From contig NZ_JAYMGZ010000002.1 in assembly GCF_037078405.1 (NCBI RefSeq), positions 310,001 through 374,000 on the forward strand: a DNA stretch of 64,000 bases. The letters are read 5' to 3'. The notes under the pieces are model-generated. The model worked only from the letters and a program-made list of their open reading frames with translations. It had not been told where the DNA came from and ran no database searches. How positions within the stretch are numbered: the first letter of the stretch is position 1; every line of letters starts with the position of its first letter. The stretch comes from Haloarcula sp. DT43. Its GTDB lineage: Archaea; Halobacteriota; Halobacteria; Halobacteriales; Haloarculaceae. The position numbers and the translations under genes are program-made. This document shows positions 61,999 through 64,000 of the stretch, in pieces.

Positions 61999-63065
61999 AG
62001 CTCTCGCACCTCCCGTTTGCGGAGCAGGTACAGGAAGAAGGGCGCGCCCAGCGCGGCGGTGACGATGCCGACCGGGACCTCGGCGCTGCCCGAGCGCGCG
62101 AGCGTGTCCGTCGCGACCAGGAAGGAGGCCCCCGCGAGCGCCGCCGTCGGGAGCAGTATCCGGTGGTCCGGGCCGACGAGCAGTCGCATGACGTGGGGGA
62201 CGATGAGGCCGACGAAGCCGATGATTCCGGCGACGGCGACGCCCGCGGCGGTGACGACCGAGGACAGGGCGAGCAGGACCCGCTTGGTCCGCTCGACTTC
62301 GATGCCGAGGCTCTGGGCGTCCTCCTCGCCCAGCAGCATGACGTTCAGGTCGCGGGCGTAGGCCAGCAGGACGACGAACGGGACGGCGACCAGGAGGACG
62401 CTGGTGGTGACCTCGGGCCAGGACGCCCCCTTCAGGTGGCCCATCAGCCAGAACAGCGCCCGACGGATGCTCTCGCCGCTGTGGAGGAGCAGAAAGGAGA
62501 CGACCGCGCCGAGGAACGTCTGGACGGCGACGCCGGCCAGCAGGAGCGTGGCGACGGGCGTCTCGCCGTTGCGCGTCGCGATGAGGTAGACGCCGAAGGC
62601 GGAGAGGATCGCCCCCGCGAAGGCCGCGCCGCGCAGGCCGAGACCGAGCGGAATCGCGACCGGCGCGACGATGTAGCCGACAGCACCGACCGCCGCGCCG
62701 GAGGAGACGCCGATGATGGAGGGGTCGGCCATCGGATTCCGGAAGATGCCCTGCATGATGGTGCCCGCGGCGGCGAGCGAGAAGCCGACCACAGCGCCGA
62801 GCAGGATGCGGGGCAGACGGACTTGCATGACGATTTGGGTCTGGAGGTCGGTGACGGGATAGACGAACAGGCGGGTCGTGGACACGTCGAGCGCGGGGCC
62901 GGAGAGGGAGACGCCGGTCGGGACGGCGACGGCGTTGAGCAGCACCTTCGCGACCGCGGCCGGCGGTATCCACACCGGGCCGATGCCGGCGCTAACCGTC
63001 ACAACGACACCGAGGACGGCGGTGAGGCCGACCGACCACCCGACGGAACGCCCCGCGAAACGCAT
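61995..63065 (-). CDS. btuC: Cobalamin/metal-chelate ABC transporter permease BtuC
   Basis: This 356-residue FecCD/BtuC-family permease has about ten membrane segments. Signature blocks are RLPRILLGAVVGFSLAAAGT, NPMADPSIIGVSSGAAVGAV and IGFVGLIVPHVMRLLVGPDH, the last contacting BtuD. The start MRFAGRSVGWSVG agrees with the family; an earlier in-frame ATG would run into the promoter. It is upstream of btuD with an overlapping stop-start, and divergent from btuF. Together they form a BtuCDF system; substrate choice is inferred. Confidence 0.93.
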   Translation of the reverse strand: MRFAGRSVGWSVGLTAVLGVVVTVSAGIGPVWIPPAAVAKVLLNAVAVPTGVSLSGPALDVSTTRLFVYPVTDLQTQIVMQVRLPRILLGAVVGFSLAAAGTIMQGIFRNPMADPSIIGVSSGAAVGAVGYIVAPVAIPLGLGLRGAAFAGAILSAFGVYLIATRNGETPVATLLLAGVAVQTFLGAVVSFLLLHSGESIRRALFWLMGHLKGASWPEVTTSVLLVAVPFVVLLAYARDLNVMLLGEEDAQSLGIEVERTKRVLLALSSVVTAAGVAVAGIIGFVGLIVPHVMRLLVGPDHRILLPTAALAGASFLVATDTLARSGSAEVPVGIVTAALGAPFFLYLLRKREVREL

Positions 63066-63085
63066 GTATGAAAGCCCAGTTGCAG

Positions 63086-63100
63086 TAGATAAGTATTTAT
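63086..63100. promoter_or_regulatory. Divergent overlapping promoters of btuC and btuF
   Basis: The 58-bp gap holds an AT-rich core TAGATAAGTATTTAT (63086-63100). On the plus strand TATTTAT is centred 27 bp before the btuF ATG (63124). On the minus strand ACTTATC is centred 26 bp before the btuC ATG (63065). Both transcripts would be leaderless and the two TATA boxes overlap. Confidence 0.6.
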
Positions 63101-63123
63101 TGCTCCTGGCACCCGCATAGACC

Positions 63124-64000
63124 ATGCGACGCCTGTCTCTCGTCTGTGTCCTCGTCTTGCTCGCGGGCTCGATTGCGGCCCCGACCGCAGCGACGGCGAC
63201 CACGCAGGCCGACGACTGCTCGTTCCCGGTGACCGTGACCGACGCGACCGGGACCGAGGTCACCATCGAGGAGCGCCCGGAGCGGGTCACGACGACGAAC
63301 CCCTCGGCCGCCCAGACGATGTGGGAAATCGGCGGCCGGTCGCAGGTCGTCGGGCTGACCCAGTACGCCGGCTACCTGGACGGCGCTGAGAGCCGGGAAA
63401 ACGTCTCGGCCAGTTTCGGCGTCAGCGTTGAGAGAGTCGTCGGGACCGAGCCGGACCTCGTGCTCGCCCCGAACGCCAGCGCCGGCGACGTGGCACCGCT
63501 CCGACAGGCCGGCCTGACGGTGTATCACTTCCGCGCCGCGACGACCGTCGACGACATCCGCGAGAAGACGACCACGACCGGTCGGCTGACCGGGAACTGC
63601 GACGGTGCGGCCGCGGCCAACGCCTGGATGGACGCGAACGTCGCGGCCGTCGACGAGGTGACCGCCGGCGTCGAGGACCGCCCGAAGGCGCTGTACCCGC
63701 TGGGGAGCGGCTACGTGGCCGCCGGGGACACGTTCATCAGTTCGCTCATCGACCTCGCCGGCGCGGAGAACGTCGCCGCGCGCAACCACACGGGGTACCC
63801 GCAACTCAGCGACGAAGTGATCCTGCGACTGGACCCCGAGGTGCTGTTCGTCACCGAGAACTCGGCGGGGATCGCGGCGACGGAACCGTACGCGAGCACC
63901 ACCGCCGGCGAGCGAAACGCCACGGTGTCCCTGCTGGTCAGGAACCTCAATCAGCCCGCGCCCCGGAGCGTCGTCAACGTCGCGCACAACGCCACCGCAC
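63124..64000 (+). CDS. btuF: Substrate-binding protein BtuF-like (3' end outside window)
   Basis: The first 292 codons are in the window; the C-terminus is cut. A Sec signal peptide MRRLSLVCVLVLLAGSIAAP is followed by the class III binding-protein start CSFPVTVTDATGTEVTIEER and PERVTTTNPSAAQTMWEIGG. These match BtuF and iron-siderophore binding proteins. Later blocks EPDLVLAPNASAGDVAPLRQ and VILRLDPEVLFVTENSAG fit the two lobes. Haloarchaeal members often end in a PGF-CTERM anchor, not visible here. It is divergent from btuC. Confidence 0.88.
   Translation, partial: MRRLSLVCVLVLLAGSIAAPTAATATTQADDCSFPVTVTDATGTEVTIEERPERVTTTNPSAAQTMWEIGGRSQVVGLTQYAGYLDGAESRENVSASFGVSVERVVGTEPDLVLAPNASAGDVAPLRQAGLTVYHFRAATTVDDIREKTTTTGRLTGNCDGAAAANAWMDANVAAVDEVTAGVEDRPKALYPLGSGYVAAGDTFISSLIDLAGAENVAARNHTGYPQLSDEVILRLDPEVLFVTENSAGIAATEPYASTTAGERNATVSLLVRNLNQPAPRSVVNVAHNATA

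Noticed and set aside
63065-63124. Cobalamin riboswitch between btuC and btuF
   Set aside because: The gap is 58 bp, too short for a cobalamin riboswitch, and no B12-box sequence was seen.
1-64000. CRISPR arrays, integrases, transposases, replication origin or rRNA genes
   Set aside because: None were seen on reading both strands; no regular spaced repeats or Cdc6/Orc gene are present.

Overview
The window is a stretch of haloarchaeal chromosome (class Halobacteria; family Haloarculaceae is a guess). The evidence is high GC outside a few short islands, strongly acidic proteins, and many haloarchaeal hallmark genes: HalX response regulator, HalOD1 output protein, halocyanin, CetZ, MptA GTP cyclohydrolase, Cbf5, NreA, BtuCDF and twin-arginine lipoproteins. 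Several genes have a TATA-like box (TTTATA or close) centred 26-28 bp before the start codon, which fits leaderless transcription.

Layout. 1-18.4 kb: MOSC protein (cut by the window edge), APC permease fused to universal-stress domains, cyclophilin, epoxide-hydrolase-like enzyme, TrpD-like transferase, fused siroheme decarboxylase AhbA-AhbB, HalX regulator, mptA, TrmB regulator, thioredoxin-fold DUF255 protein, cytochrome P450, FxsA, tRNA-Ile(GAU), a Tat lipoprotein, an ArsC-like phosphatase, a 51-residue zinc ribbon, nreA, a membrane protein and the rnhA pair. 18.5-25.5 kb: padR, an AT-rich intergenic segment, ppa, an alkaline-phosphatase-superfamily protein, cetZ and a winged-helix gene, an SRPBCC protein, halocyanin and small membrane proteins. 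25.5-32.8 kb: an orphan AMP-ligase-like domain, dnaJ, a pilin-like gene, a HalOD1 gene, dnaK, grpE and two hypotheticals. 32.8-37.5 kb: the adk-EMC3/DUF106-cmk-cbf5 cluster, a peroxiredoxin and thrB. 37.6-47.4 kb: a 7TM sensor kinase, two FAD oxidoreductases, a tandem pair of AT-richer membrane proteins, and small conserved haloarchaeal proteins. 47.4-54.5 kb: carB (+) and carA (-) face each other across a 2.2 kb interrupted segment, with an Lrp/AsnC regulator divergent from carA. 54.6-64 kb: sensor kinase, MscS channel, AI-2E-family protein, MrfA/YprA-like helicase, btuD-btuC and divergent btuF (cut by the window edge).

The strongest unexplained signal is a 27-bp element, 24/27 identical, upstream of both carA and carB. 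It lies between carA and the divergent Lrp-type gene. This suggests a small local regulon in which the Lrp protein co-ordinates two carbamoyl-phosphate synthase genes that no longer form an operon. The segment between carB and carA holds a 56-codon fragment of a histidine kinase ATPase domain fused directly after the carB stop codon, plus AT-richer orphan genes, so it looks like a site of past insertion and deletion. Other notable points are a perfect 6-2-6 inverted repeat over the likely padR promoter, a strong promoter plus hairpin in the padR-ppa gap, and divergent overlapping promoters between btuC and btuF. No CRISPR array, insertion sequence, integrase or replication origin was seen.
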